From Streptomyces sp. LUP47B (lineage in GTDB: Bacteria > Actinomycetota > Actinomycetes > Streptomycetales > Streptomycetaceae): DNA of 64,000 nt. The position numbers were made by a program, and so were the translations under genes. The stretch is from assembly GCF_001746295.1 (NCBI RefSeq), contig NZ_MJAH01000008.1, positions 55,854 to 119,853 of the forward strand, given 5' to 3'. The notes under the pieces were generated by a model. It did no database searches. It saw nothing but the letters and a program-made list of their open reading frames with translations, and was not told the origin of the DNA. Of this stretch, positions 34,170 to 45,090 are shown one piece after another (within the stretch, counting starts at the first letter, position 1; each line of letters opens with the position of its first letter).

Positions 34170-35819
34170 GTGAGAAGAACAAGAAAGAGCCCCCTGAGCG
34201 CGTTACTGGCCGGACTGGCCGCCCTCCTCGGACTGGTGGTGCTCGGCGCCCTGGGGCCGAGCGCGGCCCAGGCCGCCGAGGAGCCCGGCACCCAGGCCAC
34301 CGGTCTGCACATCAGCAACGGCCGCCTGGTCGAAGGCAACGGCAACGACTTCGTCATGCGGGGCGTCAACCACGCCCACACCTGGTACCCGAACGATCTG
34401 GGGTCGCTGGCCGACATCAAGGCGCAGGGCGCCAACACCGTCCGGGTGGTCCTGGCCGACGGCCACCGCTGGACCGCCAACACCGCCTCGGACGTGGCCA
34501 ATGTGATCGCCCAGTGCAAGGCCAACCGGCTCATCTGTGTCCTGGAGGTGCACGACACCACCGGATACGGCGAGGACAGCGCAGCCGGCACCCTCGACCA
34601 GGCCGCCGACTACTGGATCGGCCTGAAGAGCGTCCTGGCCGGCCAGGAGGACTACATCGTCCTCAACATCGGCAACGAGCCCTGGGGCAACACCGACCCC
34701 GCCGGCTGGACCGCCCCGACGATCGCCGCGATCCAGAAGCTCCGGAACGCCGGCTTCGAGCACACGATCATGGTGGACGCCCCCAACTGGGGCCAGGACT
34801 GGCAGGGCGTCATGCGCGCCAACGCCCAGTCCGTGTACGCCGCCGACACCACCGGCAATCTGATCTTCTCGATCCACATGTACAGCGTCTTCGACACCGC
34901 GGCGGAGATCACGGACTATCTCAACGCCTTCGTCAGCGCCAAACTGCCCATCGTGATCGGGGAGTTCGGCGGTCCCGCCGACCAGTGGGGCGATCCGGAC
35001 GAGGACACCATGATGGCCACCGCCGAGCAGCTCGACATCGGTTACCTGGCCTGGTCCTGGAGCGGCAACACCGACCCGATCCTCGACCTCGTGCTCAACT
35101 TCGACCCGACGCAGATGACTTCGTGGGGCAAACGCATCTTCAACGGTGCCAACGGCATCGCGCAGACCGCCAAGGAAGCCACCGTCTTCGGCGGCGGTTC
35201 CAGTGACACCCAGGCCCCCACCGCTCCCGGCACCCCGACCGCCTCGGCGGTGACGGCGACCTTCGCGAACCTGTCCTGGACGGCGTCCACTGACAACGTT
35301 GGCGTGGCCGGGTACGACGTCGTCCGGGTCGGCGGTGGCGCCGAGACGAAGGTCGCGGCCTCGACGGCGAACTCGGTGACCGTGACGGGTCTGACCGCCA
35401 ACACCGCCTATTCCTTCGCCGTTTACGCCCGCGACGCGGCCGGGAACAGGTCGGCCCGCTCGGCGACGGTGAGCGTCACCACCGCCGACACGCCCGCCGG
35501 GAGCTGCTCCGTCGGTTACCGCGTGGTCGGCGACTGGCAGGGCGGTTTCCAGGGCGAGATCGCCATCCGTAACACCGGCACGTCCGCCGTCAGCGGCTGG
35601 AAGCTCGCCTTCGCCTTCGCCAACGGGCAGACGGTGTCCAACATGTGGGGCGGGATCGCCGCGCAGAGCGGTGGCTCCGTGACCGTCACGCCGGCCTCCT
35701 ACACCAACACGATCCCGGCCGGAGGCTCGGTCACCGTCGGCTTCATCGGCAGCAAGGGCGCCACGAACACTGCCCCCACCGCTTTCACACTCAACGGGGC
35801 GGCCTGCGTGAACGGTTGA
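34170..35819 (+). CDS. Secreted GH5 endo-beta-mannanase with FnIII and CBM2 domains
   Basis: A 549-residue exported enzyme. Signal peptide (1-35, VRRTRKSPLSALLAGLAALLG ... AAQA) precedes a GH5 barrel (about 40-340) whose ATGLHISNGRLVEGNGNDFVMRGVNHAHTWYPN opening closely resembles Streptomyces beta-mannanases (GH5_8). Catalytic acid/base E170 (NIGNEPWG) and nucleophile E265 (VIGEFGG). A fibronectin type III domain follows (about 350-440) and a CBM2 cellulose-binding module (about 448-549) bounded by cysteines (GSCSVGYRVVGDWQGGF ... NGAACVNG). It would attack mannan or glucomannan while anchored to cellulose. GGAG precedes the GTG. The CebR-type operator ties it to the cellulose regulon. Confidence 0.93.
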   Translation: MRRTRKSPLSALLAGLAALLGLVVLGALGPSAAQAAEEPGTQATGLHISNGRLVEGNGNDFVMRGVNHAHTWYPNDLGSLADIKAQGANTVRVVLADGHRWTANTASDVANVIAQCKANRLICVLEVHDTTGYGEDSAAGTLDQAADYWIGLKSVLAGQEDYIVLNIGNEPWGNTDPAGWTAPTIAAIQKLRNAGFEHTIMVDAPNWGQDWQGVMRANAQSVYAADTTGNLIFSIHMYSVFDTAAEITDYLNAFVSAKLPIVIGEFGGPADQWGDPDEDTMMATAEQLDIGYLAWSWSGNTDPILDLVLNFDPTQMTSWGKRIFNGANGIAQTAKEATVFGGGSSDTQAPTAPGTPTASAVTATFANLSWTASTDNVGVAGYDVVRVGGGAETKVAASTANSVTVTGLTANTAYSFAVYARDAAGNRSARSATVSVTTADTPAGSCSVGYRVVGDWQGGFQGEIAIRNTGTSAVSGWKLAFAFANGQTVSNMWGGIAAQSGGSVTVTPASYTNTIPAGGSVTVGFIGSKGATNTAPTAFTLNGAACVNG

Positions 35820-35933
35820 TGTCCTCCAGGCATCAGGTCAACTGTCCCGGACTCTTGACTCGGAACGTGCTCAGTCGCGATCCTCGACGCATATCTTGCG
35901 CCGGTCATGACAATCCCAAGGGCAGTCAAAACG

Positions 35934-35967
35934 CCCTCGGTCGACGGCGCCTCCCGCCGACCGAGGG
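35934..35967 (+). promoter_or_regulatory. 5'-leader hairpin covering the ribosome site of the amidohydrolase gene
   Basis: CCCTCGGTCG (35934-35943) pairs perfectly with CGACCGAGGG (35958-35967), extendable inward through a mismatch by CGGCG/CGCCG-type pairs. The 3' arm contains GAGGG, the only Shine-Dalgarno-like sequence before the ATG at 35977, so the stem would hide the ribosome site. It could alternatively terminate the upstream mannanase transcript, but no T-run follows. Confidence 0.6.
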
Positions 35968-35976
35968 ACGTGGGCC

Positions 35977-38028
35977 ATGGCCGGACGCACCTACCGCCGA
36001 CGCAAGAACATCACCATCACCTCTCTGCTCCTCCTGGTGCTGGCCACGATCCTGGGGCCCACCCCGAGTTCGGCGGCCACCGACTGGTGGACACCGACGG
36101 CCAGACCCACCCCCGACGCCCAGATCAACGTGACGGGAGCGCCCTTCACCGGCACCAACTCCGCCGGTGAGGTCAAGGGGTTCATCGACGCCCACAACCA
36201 CCTCTTCTCCAACGAGGCCTTCGGCGGCCGGCTGATCTGCGGCAAGGTGTTCTCCGAGGCCGGGGTCGCCGACGCGCTCAAGGACTGTCCCGAGCACTAC
36301 CCCGACGGCAGCCTCGCGCTCTTCGACTACATCACCCATGGCGGCGACGGCAAGCACGACCCGACCGGCTGGCCGACCTTCAAGGACTGGCCGGCGTACG
36401 ACTCCATGACCCACCAGGCCGACTACTACGCCTGGGTGGAGCGTGCCTGGCGCGGCGGTCAGCGGGTGCTCGTGAACGACCTCGTCACCAACGGCATGAT
36501 CTGCTCCGTCTACCCGTTCAAGGACCGCAGTTGTGACGAGATGACCTCGATCCGGCTGCAGGCCAGGATGACGTACGACCTCCAGGCCTTCATCGACAAG
36601 ATGTACGGCGGCACCGGCAAGGGCTGGTTCCGGATCGTCACCGACAGCGCGCAGGCCCGACAGGTCATCGAGCAGGGCAAGCTGGCGGTCGTCCTCGGTG
36701 TGGAGACCTCCGAGCCGTTCGGCTGCAAGCAGATCCTCGACATCGGGCAGTGCAGCAAGGCCGACATCGACAAGGGGCTCGACGAGCTGTACGGGCTCGG
36801 CGTGCGCTCCATGTTCCTGTGCCACAAGTTCGACAACGCCCTGTGCGGGGTCCGCTTCGACGAGGGTGGACTCGGAACCGCCATCAACGTCGGGCAGTTC
36901 CTGTCCACCGGCACCTTCTGGAAGACCGAGACCTGCAAGGGACCGCAGCACGACAACCCCATCGGCACGGCCACCTCCGCGGCGGAGGACGACCTGCCGG
37001 CCGGCACCGAGGTCCCGGAGTACGACAAGGCCGCGCAGTGCAACGTCCGCGGCCTCACCGATCTCGGTGAGTACGCCGTGCGCGGCATGATGAAACGCAA
37101 GATGATGCTCGAGGTCGACCACATGAGCGTCAAGGCCACCGGTCAGGTCCTCGACATCTTCGAGGCCGCGAACTACCCCGGCGTGCTGTCCTCGCACAGC
37201 TGGATGGACCTCAACTGGACCGAGCGGGTTTACTCGCTCGGCGGCTTCGTCGCCCAGTACATGCACGGCTCCGAGGGGTTCGCCGCGGAGGCGAAGCGCA
37301 CCGACGCGCTGCGCGAGAAGTACGACGTGGGCTACGGCTACGGCACCGACTTCAACGGCATCGGCGACCACCCCGCACCGCGCGGAGCGGACGCCGCGAA
37401 CAAGGTGACGTACCCCTTCAAGAGCGTCGACGGCGGCTCGGTCATCGACAAGCAGACCTCCGGGCAGCGCACCTTCGACCTCAACACCGACGGGGCCGCC
37501 CATGTCGGAATGATCCCGGACTGGATCGAGGACATCCGGCTCGTCGGCGGCCAGGGTGTGGTGGACGACCTCTTCCGGGGCGCCGAGTCCTACCTCGACA
37601 CCTGGGGCGCCGCCGAGCAGCACCAGGCGTCCGTCGACCTCGCCAACGGGAAGACGGCCACGGCCAGTTCGTCCGAGTCCAACCCGTTCACCAGCTATCA
37701 GCCGGGGCGGGCCGTGGATGGTGACGACTCCAGCCGCTGGGCGAGCGACTGGAGCGACGACCAGTGGTGGCAGGTCGACCTGGGCTCCACGAACCGGGTC
37801 TCCAAGGTCACGCTCGACTGGGAGCGGGCGTACGGGAAGTCGTACCGGATCGAGCTGTCGACCGACGGGGCGAACTGGCAGACCGTCTGGTCGACCACCT
37901 CGGGGGATGGTGGCCTGGACACCGCCAAGTTCACCGGAACTCCGGCCCGTTACGTGCGCGTCCATGGCCTCGGCCGCGGCACCGACTGGGGATACTCGCT
38001 CAACGAGGTCGGCGTCCACAGCGGCTGA
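35977..38028 (+). CDS. Secreted metal-dependent amidohydrolase-like protein with discoidin (F5/8 type C) domain
   Basis: A 683-residue exported protein. Signal peptide 1-34 (RRRKNITITSLLLLVLATIL ... SSAA). The catalytic part has FIDAHNHLFSNEAFGG near residue 70 (two histidines of a metal-dependent hydrolase barrel), GVETSEPFGC, MFLCHKFDNALCG, LEVDHMSVKATGQVLD and YGTDFNG, consistent with the amidohydrolase/membrane-dipeptidase superfamily. Many cysteines suggest disulfides. C-terminal ~140 residues form an F5/8 type C (CBM32-like) domain (ASSSESNPFTSYQPGRAVDG ... WWQVDLGS ... RYVRVHGLGRGTDWGYSLNE). The substrate is unknown; a surface or polysaccharide-associated target is likely. Confidence 0.85.
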   Translation: MAGRTYRRRKNITITSLLLLVLATILGPTPSSAATDWWTPTARPTPDAQINVTGAPFTGTNSAGEVKGFIDAHNHLFSNEAFGGRLICGKVFSEAGVADALKDCPEHYPDGSLALFDYITHGGDGKHDPTGWPTFKDWPAYDSMTHQADYYAWVERAWRGGQRVLVNDLVTNGMICSVYPFKDRSCDEMTSIRLQARMTYDLQAFIDKMYGGTGKGWFRIVTDSAQARQVIEQGKLAVVLGVETSEPFGCKQILDIGQCSKADIDKGLDELYGLGVRSMFLCHKFDNALCGVRFDEGGLGTAINVGQFLSTGTFWKTETCKGPQHDNPIGTATSAAEDDLPAGTEVPEYDKAAQCNVRGLTDLGEYAVRGMMKRKMMLEVDHMSVKATGQVLDIFEAANYPGVLSSHSWMDLNWTERVYSLGGFVAQYMHGSEGFAAEAKRTDALREKYDVGYGYGTDFNGIGDHPAPRGADAANKVTYPFKSVDGGSVIDKQTSGQRTFDLNTDGAAHVGMIPDWIEDIRLVGGQGVVDDLFRGAESYLDTWGAAEQHQASVDLANGKTATASSSESNPFTSYQPGRAVDGDDSSRWASDWSDDQWWQVDLGSTNRVSKVTLDWERAYGKSYRIELSTDGANWQTVWSTTSGDGGLDTAKFTGTPARYVRVHGLGRGTDWGYSLNEVGVHSG

Positions 38029-38051
38029 CTCTTCGACAGCGGGGGATACGA

Positions 38052-38642
38052 ATGGCACGCATGCCGTCGGCGGAGCGGCGCAGACAGCTGACGGAAGCGG
38101 CCATCAGGGCGATGGCCCGGGACGGCGTCGCGAAGACGACGACCCGGTCCATCGCCGCCGAGGCCGGGGTGTCCCTCAGCGTCTTCCACTACTGCTTCGA
38201 CTCCAAGCAGGCCCTGATCGAGGCGGTCATCACGACCCTCACCGACCACTCCGTCACCGTGGTCAAGGAGGCGCTGCGCCCCCGGGACTCCCTGGAGGAG
38301 ACCGTCGCCGCCGGGTTCCGGGCGTACTGGGACCATGTCCGCGCCCACCCCGAGGCGCACATGCTCACCTATGAGCTCACCCAGTACGCCCTGCGCGAGC
38401 CGGGATTCGAGCACCTGGCCAGGCGCCAGTACGAGCTGTACGGCGAGGCCTACGCCGAGCTCATCGAGCAGCTGCGCACCGGCATGGACCTGGAGCTGGG
38501 GGTGCCCGTCTCCGTGCTGGCCCGCTATCTCGCCGCCATGACCGACGGGCTCACCCTGAACTACCTCGTCCTCGGTGACGCGGCCGCCTGGGCGGACATC
38601 CTCGACACGGTCACGGCGCACATCGCGGGTCTGGTGCGCTGA
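38052..38642 (+). CDS. TetR-family regulator
   Basis: A 196-residue regulator. N-terminal HTH spans about 8-55 (RRRQLTEAAIRAMARDGVAK, TTRSIAAEAGVSLSVFHYCFDSKQALIEAV), followed by a helical ligand domain of the TetR_C_6/BetI-like type (LEETVAAGFRAYWDHVRAHPEAHMLTYELTQYALR). The helical domain resembles BetI-group regulators but there is no evidence it controls the betaine genes 5-20 kb away. GGGGGA lies 6 nt before the ATG. It starts 23 bp after the amidohydrolase gene and may be cotranscribed with it. Confidence 0.88.
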   Translation: MARMPSAERRRQLTEAAIRAMARDGVAKTTTRSIAAEAGVSLSVFHYCFDSKQALIEAVITTLTDHSVTVVKEALRPRDSLEETVAAGFRAYWDHVRAHPEAHMLTYELTQYALREPGFEHLARRQYELYGEAYAELIEQLRTGMDLELGVPVSVLARYLAAMTDGLTLNYLVLGDAAAWADILDTVTAHIAGLVR

Positions 38643-38696
38643 GACCGGTCAGGATCCGAGAAGCGCGGGCCGCGGGCCGTGGCTAGCGTGACGGCC

Positions 38697-39044
38697 ATGG
38701 ACATCACGATTCGGGCGAGCTTCCTCCCGCACGACGACCCGGAGGCCTCCCTGGCCTTCTACCGGGACGCGCTGGGCTTCGAGGTCCGCGCCGACGTCGG
38801 CCGCGACAGGACGCGCCGGATCATGGTCGGCCCCGTCGGGCAGCCCGGGACCTCGGTCGTGCTGCACCCGGCGCACGACGACCCCGAGCTCCTGCTCGCC
38901 ACCCCCGACCTCGACTCCGTCTTCGAACGGCTCCAGGCTCGCGCCGAGGTGATCCAGGAGCCGATCGAGCAGCCGTACGGCATTCGGGACTGTGCCTTCC
39001 TCGACCCCGCGGGCAACATGATCCGCGTCCAGGAGCTGCCCTGA
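38697..39044 (+). CDS. VOC-superfamily (glyoxalase/bleomycin-resistance-like) protein
   Basis: A 115-residue protein with the two beta-alpha-beta-beta-beta modules of the VOC fold: IRASFLPHDDPEASLAFYRDALGFEVRADVG and, in the second half, FERLQARAEVIQEPIEQPYGIRDCAFLDPAGNMIRVQE. The terminal Glu and internal His could be metal ligands. The role is binding or detoxifying a small hydrophobic or electrophilic molecule. TAGCGT lies 7 nt before the ATG with no ribosome site, suggesting a leaderless message. The following gene is a UvrA-like resistance ATPase, and such pairs often act together in drug self-protection. Confidence 0.87.
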   Translation: MDITIRASFLPHDDPEASLAFYRDALGFEVRADVGRDRTRRIMVGPVGQPGTSVVLHPAHDDPELLLATPDLDSVFERLQARAEVIQEPIEQPYGIRDCAFLDPAGNMIRVQELP

Positions 39045-39099
39045 GGCGTGCGCGTCGTCGTAGTGTTCGAAGCTGTCGAAAAACGGGAGGAACAACACC

Positions 39100-41475
<2,376 letters not shown>

Positions 41476-41541
41476 CGGGGGCCACGGCGAACCCGGGGTG
41501 GTCAACGAGGCCTGACCTGCATGAGGGCCCCTGACCTGCGA

Positions 41542-42270
41542 TCAGGCGTGTGGAGCGCCACCGTCCGCGGCCAGTCGGGTGAGCCACTCGCGCAGCAGGT
41601 GCTGCTCGGCGTCGCTCAGGACATCGGCGTCGTCGGGGAGAGCGGCGCGCAGTGCGCGGGCCGCCGCGGCGGGGCCGGTCTCCGCCGCGGGCATCGTCGG
41701 TTCGGCGCGGGTGACGGCGGCGATCATGGCCTCGCGGAGGACGGTCAACAGCGCCCGAGTGCGGTGTTCCGCCGGGGTGGAGTGCCAGGTGGTGACGGCG
41801 CCTCGGCCGGTGGCCTGGATGATCTGGGCGGCCAGCTCCTCGTCGACCCGCAGCCACCCCCCGGCCGCCAGCCGGCGCACCCGGCCGTAGAGGATCTCCA
41901 GGCCCGCGCGGTGTGCCATGTCCGCCCCCCGGCCGGTGGCCCCGACCATCACCGCGAACAGCTCGGGGCGGGAGATCCCGAACTCCACCACCATGTCCCA
42001 GCCGCGGCGCAGGTCCTCCACCGCGTCCTGCGGCTCGGGATCGAGCAGCGCGCGCTTGCTCTGTAGGAACTGCGCGTAGCCGTGCTCCGCGACGGCCTCG
42101 AGAAGCCCTTCCTTGTCGCCGAAGAGGCGGTAGATCGCCGGCGGCTGCATTCCGGCCGCGGCGGCGACCGCGCGGGTGCTCACCGCGTCCGCACCGCCGC
42201 TCTCCAGTAGCTCGACGGCCGCCTCGACGATGCGGCGACGGGGGCTGTCGGTGGTGTCGCGGGTAACCAT
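41542..42270 (-). CDS. TetR-family regulator of the divergent NmrA-like gene
   Basis: A 242-residue regulator. HTH at about 10-57 (RRRIVEAAVELLESGGADAV, STRAVAAAAGMQPPAIYRLFGDKEGLLEAV). The ligand domain ends with a Gln/Leu-rich helix (DVLSDAEQHLLREWLTRLAADGG). It is divergent from a NAD(P)-binding SDR-like gene across 88 bp containing inverted repeats, a standard repressor/target arrangement. Ligand unknown. Confidence 0.9.
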   Translation of the reverse strand: MVTRDTTDSPRRRIVEAAVELLESGGADAVSTRAVAAAAGMQPPAIYRLFGDKEGLLEAVAEHGYAQFLQSKRALLDPEPQDAVEDLRRGWDMVVEFGISRPELFAVMVGATGRGADMAHRAGLEILYGRVRRLAAGGWLRVDEELAAQIIQATGRGAVTTWHSTPAEHRTRALLTVLREAMIAAVTRAEPTMPAAETGPAAAARALRAALPDDADVLSDAEQHLLREWLTRLAADGGAPHA

Positions 42271-42280
42271 GTGACCGATG

Positions 42281-42307
42281 ATATCGAGGATTTGTTTCCA
42301 TCGATAT
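42281..42307. promoter_or_regulatory. Inverted repeat between TetR and NmrA-like genes
   Basis: ATATCGA (42281-42287) and TCGATAT (42301-42307), perfect 7-bp arms with a 13-bp spacer, 10-37 bp from the TetR start. TGTTTCCA and TGGAAACA further on form a second, wider pair. Best candidate operator for this TetR protein. Confidence 0.55.
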
Positions 42308-42358
42308 TCCAGTGTTAGCGTCAAAGTGATTCCACTGGAAACAGCGTCGGGAGACCTC

Positions 42359-43219
42359 ATGATCATCGTGACCGGAGCCACTGGAAAGCTCGGCCGTCGC
42401 ACCGTCGAACGCCTCCTGGAGCGGGTTCCCGCCGACCGCGTCGGCGTCAGTGTCCGCGATCCCCGCAAGGCCCGGGACTTCGCCGACCGCGGCGTCCGGG
42501 TCCGGCCGGGCAGTTTCGACGATCCCGCCTCGCTCGTGCATGCCTTCGAGGGGGCCGAGCAGCTGCTGCTGGTCTCCCTCGACCGCGTGGGCGAGGAGTG
42601 CGTCACCGGCCACCGCACCGCCATCGACGCCGCCGTGAAGGCCGGTGTCGGCCGCATCCTCTACACCAGTCAGATGGGTGCCGCCCACGACTCCCGCTTC
42701 CAGGCCTGCCGCGACCACGCCCGGACGGAGGATCTGCTGCGCGCCACCGGCCTGCCCTGGACCGCGCTGCGCAACGGCTTCTACGCGGCCAGCGCCCTGC
42801 AGTTCCTGGAGGCCGCCCGCCACACCGGCGACATCGCCCTCCCCGCCGACGGCCCCGTCGCCTGGACCGGACACGACGACCTCGCCGACGCCACCGCCGC
42901 GATCCTCGCCGAGCAGGGCCGCTTCGAAGGGCCCACCCCGCCGCTCACCGGCGCGGCGGCTCTCGACTTCGGCGCCGTCGCCGAGATCGCGTCCCGGGTC
43001 ACCGGACGGCCCTTCACTCGCACCGTCGTCCCCGACGGCGTCTTCCGTGAGCAGGCCCTGGCGCACGGCGCCCCGGCCCCGATCGCCGACCTGATGCTGA
43101 GCATCTTCGCGGCGGCGCGCCATGGCGAGTTCACCACCGTCGACTCGACGCTCGCCGAGCTGCTCGGACGCGAGCCCGTCCCCTTCGGGGCCCTCCTGGA
43201 GCGGGCCTGGGCCGAATAG
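42359..43219 (+). CDS. NmrA-like NAD(P)H-binding oxidoreductase (QorB-type)
   Basis: A 286-residue atypical short-chain dehydrogenase. The N-terminus MIIVTGATGKLGRRTVERLL is the dinucleotide-binding loop GxxGxxG. GVSVRDPRKARDFADRGVRVRPGSFDDP, RILYTSQMGAAHDS and FYAASALQFLEAARHTGDI follow NmrA/QorB-type proteins, which act as NADPH quinone reductases or redox sensors rather than classical dehydrogenases, and the Tyr-x3-Lys motif is absent. GGGAG precedes the ATG. Divergent from its presumed TetR repressor, so it is likely induced by a quinone or electrophile. Confidence 0.88.
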   Translation: MIIVTGATGKLGRRTVERLLERVPADRVGVSVRDPRKARDFADRGVRVRPGSFDDPASLVHAFEGAEQLLLVSLDRVGEECVTGHRTAIDAAVKAGVGRILYTSQMGAAHDSRFQACRDHARTEDLLRATGLPWTALRNGFYAASALQFLEAARHTGDIALPADGPVAWTGHDDLADATAAILAEQGRFEGPTPPLTGAAALDFGAVAEIASRVTGRPFTRTVVPDGVFREQALAHGAPAPIADLMLSIFAAARHGEFTTVDSTLAELLGREPVPFGALLERAWAE

Positions 43220-43478
43220 ACCCGGTGCCGGGCGCGGAAGGCGTGGGTCCGCACGGACGCGCCCGGCGCATCGGACCGCAGGCCTTCTCGACTCGCGCGA
43301 TTCGGTGCAACCGGCCTGCGCCGTGGCCGGACGACGTCCATGGTGACCGCTGCCCCTCACGGCGATCCGGCCGCAGTCGACCCCTTGACCCATGGCTCAC
43401 CCCTCCCCGATGCTCAGTTGCGCATGGTGATGCGCGTATCGGATGAAGCAACCCACACATCTGTCGGAGGAGTGACCC

Positions 43479-44564
43479 ATGGCTCATGAGGTTCGTGCTG
43501 TCGTCGCCCGGGCGAAAGGCGCCCCGGTCACTGTCGAGACGATCGTGGTTCCCGATCCGGGGCCCGGCGAGGCGCTGGTGAAGGTCGAGGCGTGCGGCGT
43601 CTGCCACACCGACCTCCACTACCGGGAGGGCGGGATCGGCGACGACTTCCCCTTCCTTCTCGGGCACGAGGCGGCCGGCCGCGTCGAAGCTGTCGGTGAG
43701 GGCGTCACCGGCGTCGAACCGGGCGACTTCGTCATCCTCAACTGGCGTGCGGTGTGCGGTACGTGCCGGGCCTGCGCCAAGGGCAGGCCCTGGTACTGCT
43801 TCGCCACCCACAACGCGACGCAGCGGATGACGCTGCTCGACGGCACTCCCCTCGCGGCCGCCCTGGGCATCGGCGCGTTCGCAGAGAAGACCCTGGTCGC
43901 CGCGGGGCAGTGCACCAAGGTGAACCCGGCGGCCCCGGCGGCCGCCGCGGGACTCCTCGGCTGCGGTGTCATGGCGGGCTTCGGCGCGGCCGTGAACACC
44001 GGCGCCGTCGGCCGTGGGGACTCCGTCGCCGTCATCGGCTGTGGAGGTGTCGGCATGGCCGCGGTCGTGGGGGCGCGGCTCGCCGGCGCGACCAAGGTCA
44101 TCGCCGTCGACGTCGACCCGGGCAAGCTGGAGCGGGCCATGCGGATGGGCGCCACCCATACCGTCGACGGCTCCACGGCGGACGTCGTGGCGGCGGTGCG
44201 CGAACTGACCGGCGGCTTCGGCGCCGACGTGGTCGTGGAGGCGGTCGGCCGCCCCGAGACGTACGAACAGGCCTTCTACGCCCGCGACCTCGCCGGCACC
44301 GTCGTCTTGGTCGGTGTGCCGACCCCGGAGATGAAGCTGGAGCTGCCGCTGCTCGACGTCTTCGGGCGCGGCGGCGCACTGAAGTCCAGCTGGTACGGCG
44401 ACTGTCTGCCCTCCCGTGACTTCCCCGCTCTCATCGACCTCTACCTGGGGGGACGCTTCGACCTGGACGCCTTCGTCTCCGAGACCATCGGCCTCGGGGA
44501 CGTGGAGAAGGCGTTCGAGAAGATGCACCGCGGTGAGGTGCTGCGGTCCGTGGTGCTGCTGTGA
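43479..44564 (+). CDS. mscR: S-(hydroxymethyl)mycothiol dehydrogenase (formaldehyde detoxification)
   Basis: A 361-residue zinc alcohol dehydrogenase. Catalytic zinc region ACGVCHTDLHYREGG with GHEAAGRV, structural zinc cysteines CGTCRACAKGRPWYC, NAD site VIGCGGVGMAAVVGARLAGA, and the MscR-typical GIGAFAEKTLVAAGQCTKV and GGALKSSWYGDCLPSRDFPALIDLYL. Length and sequence match mycobacterial MscR closely, as I recall it. It oxidises the formaldehyde-mycothiol adduct to the formyl thioester. Formaldehyde is the product of the demethylations encoded just downstream, which explains its position at the head of the glycine betaine block. GGAGGAG precedes the ATG. A degenerate GTTGC half-site lies 58 bp upstream. 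Confidence 0.94.
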   Translation: MAHEVRAVVARAKGAPVTVETIVVPDPGPGEALVKVEACGVCHTDLHYREGGIGDDFPFLLGHEAAGRVEAVGEGVTGVEPGDFVILNWRAVCGTCRACAKGRPWYCFATHNATQRMTLLDGTPLAAALGIGAFAEKTLVAAGQCTKVNPAAPAAAAGLLGCGVMAGFGAAVNTGAVGRGDSVAVIGCGGVGMAAVVGARLAGATKVIAVDVDPGKLERAMRMGATHTVDGSTADVVAAVRELTGGFGADVVVEAVGRPETYEQAFYARDLAGTVVLVGVPTPEMKLELPLLDVFGRGGALKSSWYGDCLPSRDFPALIDLYLGGRFDLDAFVSETIGLGDVEKAFEKMHRGEVLRSVVLL

Positions 44565-44599
44565 GAGACAGACGCCATTCGTTCCCTATGGCGCACGGC

Positions 44600-44616
44600 G
44601 TTGCGCATGCAGCAAC
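44600..44616. promoter_or_regulatory. IclR-type operator, Rieske operon distal site
   Basis: GTTGC-GCATGCA-GCAAC, perfect 5-bp arms, 7-bp spacer, in the 163-bp gap between mscR and the Rieske ferredoxin gene. Same motif as at 44684, 48240, 50725, 52635 and 58389. Confidence 0.75.
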
Positions 44617-44683
44617 GTGGAACAAAGGGTGTGTCCGACCTCTGGATGCCTTGACAAGGGTTTGTGGGCGCCCTCAAACTGAC

Positions 44684-44700
44684 GTTGCGTTCAACGCAAT
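44684..44700. promoter_or_regulatory. IclR-type operator on the -35 of the Rieske operon
   Basis: GTTGC-GTTCAAC-GCAAT; the inner TTGCGTT-C-AACGCAA is a perfect 15-bp palindrome. Its TTGCGT (44685-44690) can serve as the -35, followed after 18 bp by CTATAC (44709-44714) as -10, 14 bp before the start codon. Confidence 0.8.
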
Positions 44701-44727
44701 CCGTTTCGCTATACGCACCGAGGTGTC

Positions 44728-45090
44728 ATGATGATTCCCGCGTGCCGTCTCGTGGATCTTCCTCGAGGCGAGGCCTACCGGCTCGACATCGATCCGCCGG
44801 TCTCGGTGTTCCACACCGACGACGGCGAGGTCTTCGCCATCGACGACACCTGCACCCATCAGGACGCCTCGCTCGCCGACGGCTGGCTGGAGGGCTGCGA
44901 GGTCGAATGCCCGCTGCACGCCTCGAAGTTCGACCTGCGGACCGGCGCCGTCGACGCCCCGCCGGCCAAGCGCCCGGTCCGCACCCACGAGGTCCACGTC
45001 GAGGACGGCATGATCTACGTCCAGCTCTCCCTGGACGCGCCCAACCTGCCGCCCTGCGTCGCGGCCCGGCTCGCCGGCGGACCCGCGTGA
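44728..45090 (+). CDS. Rieske-type [2Fe-2S] ferredoxin of the glycine betaine demethylase
   Basis: A 120-residue soluble Rieske protein. Cluster ligands are in DTCTHQDASLADGWLEGCEVECPLHASKFDL, i.e. Cys-x-His and Cys-x2-His. It passes electrons from the next-encoded ferredoxin reductase to the terminal Rieske oxygenase. A second ATG three bases on (44731) fits GAGGTG spacing slightly better. The stop overlaps the reductase start (GTGA), so expression is coupled. Proteobacterial GbcAB uses a single GbcB reductase; here that function is split into two proteins. Confidence 0.92.
   Translation: MMIPACRLVDLPRGEAYRLDIDPPVSVFHTDDGEVFAIDDTCTHQDASLADGWLEGCEVECPLHASKFDLRTGAVDAPPAKRPVRTHEVHVEDGMIYVQLSLDAPNLPPCVAARLAGGPA

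Noticed and set aside
35926..38058. Long minus-strand open frame opposite the secreted amidohydrolase; similar long antisense frames lie opposite 4606-7116, 55003-57426 and 61716-63836
   Set aside because: Products are low-complexity Gly/Val/Asp/Arg-rich without motifs, and the plus-strand proteins have clear family signatures. High GC removes stops from the opposite frames.
38052..38642. TetR gene as BetI, the classical betaine regulator
   Set aside because: It lies 5 kb from the block among unrelated genes, and the block carries its own IclR regulators and operators.
43417..43452. GTTGC and GCAAC half-sites upstream of mscR
   Set aside because: They are 26 bp apart instead of 7 and the nearer partner (GATGC) is poor, so I do not count this as a regulon operator, although weak binding is possible.
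43386..43486. 14-bp direct repeat TGACCCATGGCTCA at 43386 and 43473, the second over the mscR start codon
   Set aside because: Two copies only, no symmetry, and it includes the start region by chance; no clear function.
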